Source of the DNA: Lachnospiraceae bacterium AC2031
GTDB lineage: Bacteria > Bacillota > Clostridia > Lachnospirales > Lachnospiraceae
DNA: 64,000 nt
Assembly: GCA_000687975.1 (NCBI GenBank)
Contig: JIAB01000001.1
Span: forward strand, 2,518,001-2,582,000
Reading direction: 5' to 3'
The first letter of the stretch is position 1. Each line of letters begins with the position of its first letter. Below are positions 45,140-53,286 of this stretch, piece by piece. The notes beneath the pieces are model-generated. The model was given only the letters and a program-made list of their open reading frames with translations, had not been told where the DNA came from and searched no databases. The position numbers and the translations under genes are program-made.

Positions 45140-46444
45140 ATGAAAAAGAAACTATGTTGTGTTTTATTATCGATGATGATGCTTCTGAGTCTCGCTGCAT
45201 GTGGTTCTAAGAAGAAGGAGGCAGAGACGGAGAAGGAGAAGGGTTTCAAACCTGCTCTGGATACTTCACTTAAGGCGAGTATTAATGTGGCTGGTGGATA
45301 CGATAACTTTGAAGCCTTGGAAACAGAATTTGATCGATTTAATGAGATATATCCGAATGTGGAGCTTGTTTATACAAAAATTGATGACTACAACAACATG
45401 ATAGGAACGGTACTGAACGGAAATGATGCACCTGACATCTATGTAAATAATTCATGGATGTATGGTCGTGAGCAGTATAAAGATTCTATAGAGCATGCTG
45501 AAAATCTGGCGGATCCTGCGCTGGGACTCGATCTGGATTGCATCCGCAGCAATATCCTTCTGAAGACGGATGATGGAACTCTTCCGATGGTTCCTGTTTT
45601 TTCAAGTACCTATGGAATGCTAGTAAATAAGGATCTGTTTGAAAAGGAAGGACTTAGTGTTCCTACTACATATCAAGAACTGGTATCTGTGTGTAAAGCC
45701 TTTAGTGATAAGGGATATACAAGTCCTATGATGGGGTACTCTGTTGAGGAGAAAACATCGATTTACACATTAGTAAGTTATCCTTTTTTCTGTTCTACGG
45801 TGGCTGGCGATGCTGAAGCTGTCGAAAAACTGAATGCTCTTGATCCATCTGCCGGAGAATATATGAGACCGACTCTTGAAAGGATGGAACAGTTTATAAA
45901 TGATGGCTTAATGGATCCTGATGCATGTGCAGCTATTGAGAATAACTATGAAGCTGTAATACTGCGTTTCTTTGAGGGAGATGTTCCTATGATGACCTGC
46001 TCAGGAGATACTGTATCCGGAACAAAAAAACGTGAAAGTATTTCTGAGAGCTTCACCGCAAATCCATTTTCGTATACATTTGTACCTATTCCTATTGCGG
46101 ATGATGGCTCTTTCTTTATTGATATACCAAACCTGCAGTTCTCCGTTAATAAAGATAGCAAGAATATAGATATTGCAAATGAATTTATGCGTTTTCTTGT
46201 TACATCACAGGAACTAAATGAGATGGCCCAGAACAAAGGGCTGATGTCGCCGACTAAGGACCTGTCCTTTAATAGTATGTATTCCGCATTTGGAGACATT
46301 CCGGAGTCCAGGATTCTCTCACCGGAAGAATTTGGTATTACTGATGATGCAGTAATTCAGTTAAGGATGGCGGTTTACGGATTTTCAACAGGAAAACTGT
46401 CCATAGATGAAGCGGTTAAAGGGTATGGAACCTATGACCAGTAA
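45140..46444 (+). CDS. Orphan family 1 solute-binding lipoprotein
   Basis: A 434-residue lipoprotein. The signal peptide ends in the lipobox LAAC (cysteine 21), followed by a Lys/Glu-rich linker. The mature protein has the two-lobe pattern of family 1 (sugar-type) binding proteins: YDNFEALETEFDRFNEIYPNVELVY, then APDIYVNNSWM (near 93) and VNKDLFEKEGLSVPTTYQELVSVCKAF (near 160). No permease or ATPase gene is adjacent. It lies between a hybrid kinase gene (20-base gap) and a terminator, so I infer a receptor role for the kinase rather than transport, although the distant MsmX-type ATPase could serve an unlinked permease. Confidence 0.88.
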   Translation: MKKKLCCVLLSMMMLLSLAACGSKKKEAETEKEKGFKPALDTSLKASINVAGGYDNFEALETEFDRFNEIYPNVELVYTKIDDYNNMIGTVLNGNDAPDIYVNNSWMYGREQYKDSIEHAENLADPALGLDLDCIRSNILLKTDDGTLPMVPVFSSTYGMLVNKDLFEKEGLSVPTTYQELVSVCKAFSDKGYTSPMMGYSVEEKTSIYTLVSYPFFCSTVAGDAEAVEKLNALDPSAGEYMRPTLERMEQFINDGLMDPDACAAIENNYEAVILRFFEGDVPMMTCSGDTVSGTKKRESISESFTANPFSYTFVPIPIADDGSFFIDIPNLQFSVNKDSKNIDIANEFMRFLVTSQELNEMAQNKGLMSPTKDLSFNSMYSAFGDIPESRILSPEEFGITDDAVIQLRMAVYGFSTGKLSIDEAVKGYGTYDQ

Positions 46445-46482
46445 TCCGTAAAAGTTTTTCGAAATTTCATATGACAACATAC

Positions 46483-46523
46483 ATCGAGGTGTGGCATTTG
46501 TGCCATACCTCCGATGATTTTTT
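46483..46523 (+). terminator. Terminator of the kinase-binding protein operon
   Basis: A stem of about 13 base pairs with one bulge (46483-46496 with 46501-46515, loop TTTG) is followed by GATTTTTT. It shows that the diguanylate cyclase coding region must begin downstream of it. Confidence 0.85.
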
Positions 46524-46542
46524 ATATAAAGGAATTCTGTGT

Positions 46543-47622
46543 ATGATTAGAGAATTAATTATTCAGAACTGGGCAAATGTATTAGTTCTTGTAGCTTTTG
46601 CAATTTTGCTCAGGACAACAGTGTTTTTGGAAAAGAGGACAATACTACGATTATATGCATTAATTCTTTCATTATTCATTTTTTCTATGATAGTCTTTTT
46701 GGAGTTTGCGCTGGAAGAAAAGGGTGAGTTGCCGAATGTTAGACTCGTTCTGATGTCTGTACGATACAGTGCAACACCATTAATTATTGCATTTATTATT
46801 TTTACCCTCGCTAAAAATGTGCATTGGAGGGTGTTTATTCCGGCTATAATACTGGCTATCATAGATATAATATCAATCTTTACAGGAATTGTTTTCTCTC
46901 TGGACAATGAAGGAAAGCTTCATCGTGGTTTGTTGGGCTATCTTCCTTATATAATGGTAGGCGTATATTCTGTATTGCTTGTGAATCTGCTGTATAAACG
47001 AAGTAATAAACGGCATTCAGAGATTTTTCCGATAGCATTTCTATGTCTTGCTTTATCATCAGGCCTGATTCTTCCGTTTATACTTGGAAAGGAATACTCA
47101 AAGATTTTTTGTGTGACACTTATCATAGCGCTTTTTGTATATTATGTATTTATGATCCTCCAGCTATCAGAAAAGGATGCACTTACAGGGGTTTTGAATC
47201 GTCAGTCATTTTATGCTTCGACAGGTAATAATAAAAAGGACGTAAATGCCTTAGTTTCGATTGATATGAATGGGTTGAAAGCATTAAATGATCAGGAAGG
47301 TCATGCGGCAGGAGATATGGCATTGGCAACCCTTGCGTTTTGTTTTTTGCAGGCAGCTTCGGCAAAGGATTCTGTTTACAGACTCGGAGGAGATGAATTT
47401 GTAATAGTTTGTAGAAAAGTTTCTGAAGAAGATGTTCGGAATCTTATCGAGCGTATTCAAAATAAGGTTTCTGAAACTAAATACCATTGTGCAATCGGAT
47501 ACAGTTACAGTTCGAACGGAGATAAGGATATAGATGACATGCTTAAAGAGTCGGATGAAATGATGTATAAGGATAAAATGGAATATTATTCTAAACCGGG
47601 TAACACAAAATACCGGATTTGA
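46543..47622 (+). CDS. Membrane diguanylate cyclase (GGDEF)
   Basis: A 359-residue protein with about seven hydrophobic helices in the first 200 residues and a C-terminal GGDEF domain. The domain begins DALTGVLNRQSF, has the substrate stretch VSIDMNGLKALND, and keeps an intact GGDEF motif (RLGGDEFVIV, near 280-289), so c-di-GMP synthesis is likely. ATG at 46543 is chosen because AAAGGA precedes it; a longer frame would start inside the terminator at 46483. The last residues (KYRI) and stop codon come from a 28-base sequence that is identical to the end of a nucleoside phosphorylase gene at 51694, so the original C-terminus seems to have been replaced. Confidence 0.9.
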   Translation: MIRELIIQNWANVLVLVAFAILLRTTVFLEKRTILRLYALILSLFIFSMIVFLEFALEEKGELPNVRLVLMSVRYSATPLIIAFIIFTLAKNVHWRVFIPAIILAIIDIISIFTGIVFSLDNEGKLHRGLLGYLPYIMVGVYSVLLVNLLYKRSNKRHSEIFPIAFLCLALSSGLILPFILGKEYSKIFCVTLIIALFVYYVFMILQLSEKDALTGVLNRQSFYASTGNNKKDVNALVSIDMNGLKALNDQEGHAAGDMALATLAFCFLQAASAKDSVYRLGGDEFVIVCRKVSEEDVRNLIERIQNKVSETKYHCAIGYSYSSNGDKDIDDMLKESDEMMYKDKMEYYSKPGNTKYRI

Positions 47623-47647
47623 TATTTAAGATAGCAGAGATGAAATA
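47610..47647 (+). repeat. Direct repeat, copy 1 (phosphorylase-gene tail remnant)
   Basis: The 28 bases 47610-47637, beginning ATACCGGATT and ending AGATAGCAG, are identical to 51694-51721. After two differing bases the match resumes with ATGAAATA. In copy 2 these bases encode the C-terminus of a nucleoside phosphorylase. Here they supply the last codons of the diguanylate cyclase and continue out of frame, so copy 1 is the displaced remnant. Confidence 0.9.
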
Positions 47648-47735
47648 GATGTATAATGAAAGTGGCAAAAATGAAACTACTGGTTACTGTTATTATTTGC
47701 TGATTCTTTGTATAGTTATTTCGGAGGTGATGAAA

Positions 47736-48407
47736 ATGATATTTTCCGAAAAATTACAGATACTAAGAAAGAACAAGGGGCTTACGCAGGAGGAGCTTGC
47801 AGAGAAACTCGGTGTGTCCAGGCAGGCGGTCGCCAAGTGGGAATCAGGTCAGGTGTATCCTGACATCTATAATCTTATCCAGATCAGCAATATGATGAAT
47901 GTCAGCGTTGATTATCTGGTTAAAGATCAGGATTGTTCAGTGAATATATCTCCGCAGCAGAAAACGGATATTGATGAGTTGATCGAGTTCAGATTAGAGG
48001 CAAATGTAAATACATATGCTGCATATATGAATGAAGTGGATGCCACAAGACCAGCTTCACATGATTTTAGGTATGAGAGTGGAGACTATATGTATCATGA
48101 CACCTATGTTGGTGGAGAAGAATTTGCAGGTGAAGAAGCTATCTGGAAGAAGGGGGTTACTGTATATGCTATGAATTATATGGGGCGTGTACTTGATGAT
48201 AGGTTTAGTGGAGACTTTCTAAAAGAAGCACTTCGGGCTGCAGATAAGGGGATGCCATATAGAGGGCCGGAAATCTATCAGTCAGGAGAATATACATATA
48301 GATGCAACGTGACAGGAGATTTCACCTGGTTCCAGGGATATGAGGAAATATACTGGAATGACATACTAGTATATGAGTGTGTATTTCATGGTGGTTTAAC
48401 TAGATGA
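47736..48407 (+). CDS. XRE regulator with DUF5680 domain
   Basis: A 223-residue protein. The N-terminal Cro/CI helix-turn-helix (about 3-62) reads LQILRKNKGLTQEELAEKLGVSRQAVAKWESGQVYPD. The C-terminal domain (about 85-220) matches the DUF5680 pattern: NTYAAYMNEVDATRPASHDFRY, YMYHDTYVGGEEFAGEEAIW, YAMNYMGRVLDD and YECVFHGG. Such fusions are frequent in Firmicutes; the C-terminal domain may sense a small ligand. ATG at 47736 lies eight bases after GGAGG (47723-47727); longer starts would overlap this site and read through low-complexity sequence. It opens the long enzyme-gene run. Confidence 0.85.
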   Translation: MIFSEKLQILRKNKGLTQEELAEKLGVSRQAVAKWESGQVYPDIYNLIQISNMMNVSVDYLVKDQDCSVNISPQQKTDIDELIEFRLEANVNTYAAYMNEVDATRPASHDFRYESGDYMYHDTYVGGEEFAGEEAIWKKGVTVYAMNYMGRVLDDRFSGDFLKEALRAADKGMPYRGPEIYQSGEYTYRCNVTGDFTWFQGYEEIYWNDILVYECVFHGGLTR

Positions 48408-48446
48408 TAATCTACATGGATTAATTTGGGATTCGAAAGGATTGTT

Positions 48447-49241
48447 ATGAATTATTTTGTAGAGGGACTTCAGGGGAGTGGAAAGAGTACTATGGTACAG
48501 AAACTCTCAGAGTTCAATTCGGATTATACAGCAATTCGAGAAGGGGATTATTCTCCTATTGAACTTGCATGGTGTGCATATGTTGATGAAGAAAAATATC
48601 AGGAGATACTTGAAAAGTATAAAGAGATTCGAGGATTAATAGAAGAAAAGTCTTTTCGTGAGAATGGTAAGAGAATCATTTGTTATACTCAGATTCTTAC
48701 TGATATTCCAGGTTTTCATAAGGATTTAGAACGGTATGAAATCTATAATAACAGAGTTTCGCTTAATGAAATGAAGGATATTATTCTTAGTCGTTTTAAG
48801 TCTTGGAACAAGGATAAACAGATTTTCGAATGTTCACTTTTTCAAAACATAGTTGAAGATATGATTCTTTTTAAGGTTATGTCGGATGATGAAATAATAG
48901 AGTTCTATAAAGAGGTAAGAAAAGCACTTGATGGAAAGGACTATCATATAGTTTATCTAAAGGCAGATGATGTAAGAGGGAATCTTGATGTTATCCGAAA
49001 GGAACGATCAGATGATCAAGGAAATGAACTATGGTTCCCGCTTATGATGGGATTCTTTAATGAATGTCCATATTCAAAAGAAAGAGGACTGAGTGGGGAA
49101 GAAGACTTGATCAATCATTTTATACATCGTCAGGAACTGGAACTAAGGATTTGTGAAGAAGTCTTTGAAGGAAAGTATACTATTTTTACTTCAAAGAAAT
49201 ATAATGATGAAGATATTCGTGGTTTACATAATTCAATATAG
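48447..49241 (+). CDS. P-loop nucleotide kinase-like protein
   Basis: A 264-residue soluble protein with an N-terminal Walker A loop GLQGSGKSTM (about 6-15). Further landmarks are IREGDYSPIELAWCAY, reminiscent of small-molecule or thymidylate-type kinases, ICYTQILTDIP, FECSLFQNIVEDM (a possible Walker B region) and DYHIVYLKADD. I do not recognise the specific family. It resembles uncharacterised kinases found beside acetyltransferase genes in Clostridia. The ATG follows GAAAGGA by five bases. A strong terminator lies directly after the gene. Confidence 0.65.
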   Translation: MNYFVEGLQGSGKSTMVQKLSEFNSDYTAIREGDYSPIELAWCAYVDEEKYQEILEKYKEIRGLIEEKSFRENGKRIICYTQILTDIPGFHKDLERYEIYNNRVSLNEMKDIILSRFKSWNKDKQIFECSLFQNIVEDMILFKVMSDDEIIEFYKEVRKALDGKDYHIVYLKADDVRGNLDVIRKERSDDQGNELWFPLMMGFFNECPYSKERGLSGEEDLINHFIHRQELELRICEEVFEGKYTIFTSKKYNDEDIRGLHNSI

Positions 49242-49246
49242 CGCTT

Positions 49247-49293
49247 AGCTCGCAGAAAAGTTTAATTAAGTTTTTCTCGCGAGCTTTTTGTTT
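49247..49293 (+). terminator. Terminator after the P-loop kinase gene
   Basis: AGCTCGC (49247-49253) pairs with GCGAGCT (49279-49285), and AGAAAAG (49254-49260) with TTTTTCT (49271-49277) after a one-base bulge; a T-tract follows. Its outer sequence nearly repeats the guaA terminator at 36969. Confidence 0.9.
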
Positions 49294-49364
49294 TGTATAT
49301 AGTAATACTTCTAAATATTTTTATATTATTAGTTAAATGACAGATATAATTAAAGATGTTATCA

Positions 49365-49388
49365 TGTGATTTAGAATGTGATTTAGAA
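49365..49388 (+). repeat. Tandem 12-base repeat before a GNAT gene
   Basis: TGTGATTTAGAA occurs twice in tandem (49365-49376, 49377-49388) between a TATAAT box (49345-49350) and the start codon at 49402. It lengthens the leader by one exact unit and may be a replication-slippage product. Confidence 0.8.
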
Positions 49389-49401
49389 TGGGAGAGTGTT
49401 T

Positions 49402-49920
49402 ATGCAGTTAAGAAAATTTGAAATAGATAGTGATTTTGAAGAAATGAAGGAATGGGTTACTGATGAGAGGACACATGCCATGTGGTGTGCAAATCTCATA
49501 AAGTATCCTCTTAGTAAGAATAATTTAGCGGAAACTTTAAAAGTAATTGCTGATAGATTTGGAGATGTTCCTTATGTTGCTATATCTGACGATGGCAAGG
49601 TAGGAGGTTTCTTTTGCTATTCATTTAATAATGAAACAAAGGAAGGTATGCTAAAGTTTGTGGTTGTTGATCCAGAATCAAGAGGTAAGGGAATAGCAAG
49701 AGAGATGCTGGGCCTTGCTGTTAGACAGGCATTTGAAAATCCTGAAGCAACTATTGTTCAGTTAAATGTATTCCCAGAAAATCTAAGGGCTAAGAGATGT
49801 TATGAAAAAGCAGGATTTGTAGAGAGGAATCTCACGCCTAATGCATTCACTTATAAAGATGAATCCTGGGGCCGATGCAATATGATATACGACAAAGAGC
49901 GCACAGAATGTCGGGTGTAA
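49402..49920 (+). CDS. GNAT acetyltransferase 1
   Basis: A 172-residue GNAT-fold enzyme. The acetyl-CoA loop is in VVVDPESRGKGIAREMLGLAVRQAF (near 93-117), preceded by the central strand EGMLKFVVV and followed by VQLNVFPENLRAKRCYEKAGFVERN, the usual motif B. It would transfer an acetyl group from acetyl-CoA to an unknown amine. TATAAT at 49345 and GGGAGAG before the ATG make it the start of a transcription unit after the terminator at 49247. Its end is 48 bases before the next GNAT start. Confidence 0.88.
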   Translation: MQLRKFEIDSDFEEMKEWVTDERTHAMWCANLIKYPLSKNNLAETLKVIADRFGDVPYVAISDDGKVGGFFCYSFNNETKEGMLKFVVVDPESRGKGIAREMLGLAVRQAFENPEATIVQLNVFPENLRAKRCYEKAGFVERNLTPNAFTYKDESWGRCNMIYDKERTECRV

Positions 49921-49967
49921 ATTTTTTCGATTTAGAGTATTCTAATGACTATGGAGGTGATACTTAT

Positions 49968-50450
49968 ATGATTAGAGCGATTGATGAAAATGATGTTGAA
50001 AGCTGTGTCAGAGTAATACGTGAGAGTTTTATGACTGTTGCAAAACAGTATAATATAACGGTAGAAAATTCACCTTATTTTACGGCATTTGCAACTGATG
50101 AGAACAGGATTCACACATGGATGCATGAACAACATCGTCCAATGTATGGATATTTTGATAATGATAAATTAGTTGGATATTATAATCTGTTTTTTCCAGG
50201 GGAGGAAGAGTGTGAATTGGGTAGCCTATGTGTATTACCGGAATATAGGCATAAAGGTATAGGTGAGATTCTTCTTGATGATTCAATCTCCAGGGCGAAA
50301 GAATTAGGCTGTAATGTTATGAAACTTAGTATTGTTGAGGAGAATACTGTCCTTAGAGAGTGGTATGAAAAACATGGATTTATTCATACTGAAACTCGTA
50401 AATTTGATTTCTTCTCTTTTACTGCAGGTTATATGGAAAAAGAAATTTAG
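49968..50450 (+). CDS. GNAT acetyltransferase 2
   Basis: A 160-residue GNAT enzyme. Motif A is ELGSLCVLPEYRHKGIGEILLDDSISRAKELG (near 83-114) and motif B is LREWYEKHGFIHTETRKF. The start is taken at 49968 because GGAGGTGA (49953-49960) is seven bases upstream; a longer frame back to 49875 would overlap the previous gene and skip this site. The substrate is unknown. It follows GNAT 1 closely and precedes GNAT 3 by 59 bases. Confidence 0.87.
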   Translation: MIRAIDENDVESCVRVIRESFMTVAKQYNITVENSPYFTAFATDENRIHTWMHEQHRPMYGYFDNDKLVGYYNLFFPGEEECELGSLCVLPEYRHKGIGEILLDDSISRAKELGCNVMKLSIVEENTVLREWYEKHGFIHTETRKFDFFSFTAGYMEKEI

Positions 50451-50509
50451 GGCTTGCTCAGAAGTTACAAAATTCTTTAAACAGATATATTTACGATGGA
50501 GCTAAATAA

Positions 50510-50923
50510 ATGATTAGATATGTTGAAATAAATGATAAAAAAGAATGGTATGACTTAGACCGCCATTTGCCTGAAAATGTTTTTGATGAAAAGGTTAGAA
50601 CCAAGCGGGGATATGTATTAGTTGAGGACGAAAAGATAATTGGGATCCTCCGATACAATCTCTTTTGGGATAATACGCCTTTCTGTACCATGCTTTTTAT
50701 TGAGGACAGCTATCGTAGTAAAGGATATGGCAGACAGATGATGGAACACTGGGAGCAGGATATGAAAGCTCAGGGCTATGGTATGCTGATGACATCTACA
50801 CAGGTTGATGAAGATGCACAGCACTTCTATCGTAAGCTTGGATATAAGGATGCGGGAGGATTTATAGTAGATGTACCGGGATTTGAGCAACCGATGGAAA
50901 TGATTATGATAAAGGCGGTATAG
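50510..50923 (+). CDS. GNAT acetyltransferase 3
   Basis: A 137-residue single-domain GNAT protein. Strand and loop motif A is CTMLFIEDSYRSKGYGRQMMEHWEQDMKAQGY (near 66-97), with motif B in AQHFYRKLGYKDAGGF. The family resembles clostridial N-acetyltransferases of unknown substrate. GGAG about nine bases upstream supports the ATG at 50510. The nucleoside phosphorylase gene begins 14 bases after its stop codon. Confidence 0.87.
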   Translation: MIRYVEINDKKEWYDLDRHLPENVFDEKVRTKRGYVLVEDEKIIGILRYNLFWDNTPFCTMLFIEDSYRSKGYGRQMMEHWEQDMKAQGYGMLMTSTQVDEDAQHFYRKLGYKDAGGFIVDVPGFEQPMEMIMIKAV

Positions 50924-50937
50924 CAGAGGATTTGTTT

Positions 50938-51732
50938 ATGAAACAAAGATTAGTTCATGTACTAGACAATATGAAAAAGTATAACACTGGGGTAATGTAT
51001 CAGGAGATTTTTGGATTCGATCCGGATACTTTTTATGATGTTTTGGTTGTAGCTCCGGGATGGAAGCCAACGAAGATAATAAGAGATCCTGCGTATAAAG
51101 TTACTTTACTTGAACAGCATTCATACTTTTCAGGATATCTTGTTGAGAAGGATGGCTTTAAGGTGGCATGGGCTCAGACAGCTTCGGGAGCTTGTAATCT
51201 GCTAGATAATGTTATCATCTGTGCTGATATGAATTTTGGAAAATGTGTATTTGTTGGAGCGGTGGGAGGATTGACAGAAGATTATCAGATTGGCGATCTA
51301 TGTACACCATCTGAATGCATTTCCGGTGTATACATGAATCATTATCTGGATGAGAAGCTTCCGGATTTTACACCATTTGAAAAGATATATCCTAATAAAG
51401 AATATACTGAGGATATTGAAAGACTTATAGAAACATCTGGATATGATCTGAAGCATGCAAAGGTGTTTTGTACGGATTCCATATCGCTTGAGTATTCTCA
51501 TCTTGATGAGATAAAAGAGTCAGGGGCAGAACTGATTGAAATGGAAACCAGTACATTTTATACATTGATGGATCTGTTTGAGGTACCGTCGATTGCACTA
51601 CTTGCTGTATCAGACAACTCTGCAACAGGAGTACCACTTCTGGGAAGAGGAGAAGAGTTGGCAGAAAAATATGGTTACACTAGAAGTGTTGTTATACCGG
51701 ATTTGATATTTAAGATAGCAGGAATGAAATAA
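50938..51732 (+). CDS. Nucleoside phosphorylase-family protein
   Basis: A 264-residue protein of the PNP/UDP phosphorylase superfamily. It has VLVVAPGWKPTKI where the phosphate-binding start is expected, KCVFVGAVGGLTEDYQIGDLCTP (near 101-123), the strand CTDSISLEYSHLDEIKESGAELIEMETSTFY (near 178-208) with the family's EMET motif, and AVSDNSATG near the C-terminus with the catalytic Asp. It would cleave a nucleoside with phosphate, or act as a nucleosidase. ATG at 50938 follows GAGGA. Its last bases are one copy of the 28-base direct repeat shared with 47610. Its TAA overlaps the next ATG by one base. Confidence 0.82.
   Translation: MKQRLVHVLDNMKKYNTGVMYQEIFGFDPDTFYDVLVVAPGWKPTKIIRDPAYKVTLLEQHSYFSGYLVEKDGFKVAWAQTASGACNLLDNVIICADMNFGKCVFVGAVGGLTEDYQIGDLCTPSECISGVYMNHYLDEKLPDFTPFEKIYPNKEYTEDIERLIETSGYDLKHAKVFCTDSISLEYSHLDEIKESGAELIEMETSTFYTLMDLFEVPSIALLAVSDNSATGVPLLGRGEELAEKYGYTRSVVIPDLIFKIAGMK
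51694..51731 (+). repeat. Direct repeat, copy 2 (intact phosphorylase gene end)
   Basis: This copy lies in frame at the end of the nucleoside phosphorylase gene and encodes its C-terminal residues IPDLIFKIAGMK. The first 28 bases are identical to 47610-47637. The two copies flank about 4.1 kb carrying a regulator, a kinase, three GNAT genes and the phosphorylase. Confidence 0.9.
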
Positions 51733-52202
51733 TGAATGAAAATGAAATATATTATGCATATGAGATGATTTATGACAGGACAGATGTGCCTGAAACAAGT
51801 ATTGAATGTATCAGTTTTGATAGGTTGTATATTAAGGATTATATGGCAAGCTATAACGAGGCTTTTTACCCAATGAGAAAGGCTCTTGATATTGAGCCTT
51901 TTAACTGGTACTCGGAGGAGAGTGCAGTATTAGAGAAGGCTGATGATACTTATATATTAATTAAGGATGGTAAGCTGATTGGTGCAGTAGCTTGTTATGG
52001 AAATGAAATTGATGACCTGTTTGTAAAAGCTTCTGAACAAGGAAAAGGTTATGGAAGAGAGCTTCTGTTATGGGGGATGAATTATATACGAGATAAAAGT
52101 GATGAACCCATAACACTCCATGTGGCAGCGTGGAATCAGGGGGCTCTCCGACTATATCAGGGTGAAGGGTTCATAGTGAGAAATAAGAAAAAAATAAAAT
52201 AA
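51732..52202 (+). CDS. GNAT acetyltransferase 4
   Basis: A 156-residue GNAT protein. Motif A is NEIDDLFVKASEQGKGYGRELLLWGMNYIRD (near 94-124), and motif B is HVAAWNQGALRLYQGEGFIVRNKKKIK. The N-terminal 60 residues (YEMIYDRTDVPETSIECISFDRLYIKDYMASYNEAFYPM) form the variable substrate side. The ATG overlaps the phosphorylase stop codon by one base, so the two are coupled and may share a pathway. Substrate unknown. Confidence 0.87.
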   Translation: MNENEIYYAYEMIYDRTDVPETSIECISFDRLYIKDYMASYNEAFYPMRKALDIEPFNWYSEESAVLEKADDTYILIKDGKLIGAVACYGNEIDDLFVKASEQGKGYGRELLLWGMNYIRDKSDEPITLHVAAWNQGALRLYQGEGFIVRNKKKIK

Positions 52203-52223
52203 GAGAAAAAATAGGGGAGCGGG

Positions 52224-52874
52224 ATGAATAAAGAATGGTCAGAACTGAATAAGACTATGCAGGCTCAGATTAAGAAGAAGGATACCTGGCTGGATGGAGT
52301 TGATACATTAATTAGCTTAAGGAATCAGCTTATGGATACGCTGCTTTCTTTTAAAGATGAGCTGACAAGAGAAGATTTTGATGCTTTGCCGTATATCAAT
52401 GCAGATGGTTATCATAGTAAGAATATTGCGTATTCTATATGGCATATTTTCCGAATCGAGGATATCGTAGCTCACACGCTGGTTGCCGGTGATGAGCAGG
52501 TATTCTTTGCAGGAGGATTTCAGAGAAGAATAAAGTCTCCAATTATTACAACCGGTAATGAGCTTATAAAAGAGCAGATATCAGATTTTACAAAGCAGTT
52601 GGATATAGATGAATTATATGCTTATATTCAGGAGGTAAAGAAGAGTACGGAGGAGATCGTCAGAGGGCTATCCTATGATATGCTGAAACAGAAGGTATCA
52701 GTGGATAGAAAGAACAGTCTCATATCACAGAATGTAGTAAGTACGGATGAAGAGGCATATTGGCTGATAGACTACTGGTGTGGAAAGGATATCCGAGGGC
52801 TTATACAGATACCGTTTTCAAGACACTGGATTATGCATATAGAGGCGAGTCTCAGAATAAAGGGAAAGTTATAA
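52224..52874 (+). CDS. DinB-like four-helix protein
   Basis: A 216-residue helical protein resembling the DinB/YfiT superfamily of putative metal-dependent enzymes. Possible metal-ligand histidines are in YSIWHIFRIEDIVAHTLV (about 73-90) and FSRHWIMHIEASLRI at the C-terminus. DinB-like proteins include bacillithiol S-transferases and other thiol-dependent enzymes. GGGAGCGGG precedes the ATG. It lies in the GNAT run without a separate promoter that I can see. Family assignment is moderate and the function is open. Confidence 0.7.
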   Translation: MNKEWSELNKTMQAQIKKKDTWLDGVDTLISLRNQLMDTLLSFKDELTREDFDALPYINADGYHSKNIAYSIWHIFRIEDIVAHTLVAGDEQVFFAGGFQRRIKSPIITTGNELIKEQISDFTKQLDIDELYAYIQEVKKSTEEIVRGLSYDMLKQKVSVDRKNSLISQNVVSTDEEAYWLIDYWCGKDIRGLIQIPFSRHWIMHIEASLRIKGKL

Positions 52875-52903
52875 GATTATAAATATATAATGGAGGGTGA
52901 CAA

Positions 52904-53275
52904 ATGAAGAAGTGGTATGACGAGGAATATGAATTCACTATTGAGGTTATTGGTTTCGTTCACGGAGATCATACTGAGAGATATTGTCGTAACGGAGAAG
53001 AAATTGGTGATAAATATACATGCACATATGGATGTCCAGTAAATCAGGAGGGCTATGGAATCTGTTCCAAACTTATGATGATGTTATATCCATTAATGGA
53101 AGCGGTAAGGAGCGGTGGAGATTTGGAGAACCTTGGTGGTGACGGCAAATACTCTAAAACAATTGTGTGCCCTGATGGATGCGTAATATTTAAGCTGACA
53201 GCAATTCCTTTGGAAAATGAAAACTTCCATAAGGGTGGATTCTGGGATTATCCGGATGAAACAACTCAGGATTAA
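52904..53275 (+). CDS. TIGR04076-family small protein
   Basis: A 123-residue soluble protein with four or five conserved cysteines: KYTCTYGCPVNQEGYGICSKLMMMLYPLMEAVRSGGDL and IVCPDGCVIFKLTAI. This pattern matches the family known as TIGR04076 (PEG.IC..... lyP and CPDG). The family is uncharacterised as far as I know. The cysteines could bind a metal. It starts after GGAGGG and ends 11 bases before the next GNAT gene. Confidence 0.75.
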   Translation: MKKWYDEEYEFTIEVIGFVHGDHTERYCRNGEEIGDKYTCTYGCPVNQEGYGICSKLMMMLYPLMEAVRSGGDLENLGGDGKYSKTIVCPDGCVIFKLTAIPLENENFHKGGFWDYPDETTQD

Positions 53276-53286
53276 GGAATATAAAA

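Noticed and set aside
47610-51731. Insertion sequence bounded by the 28-base repeats.
   Set aside because: There is no transposase between them, they are direct and not inverted, and copy 2 is the coding end of a normal gene.
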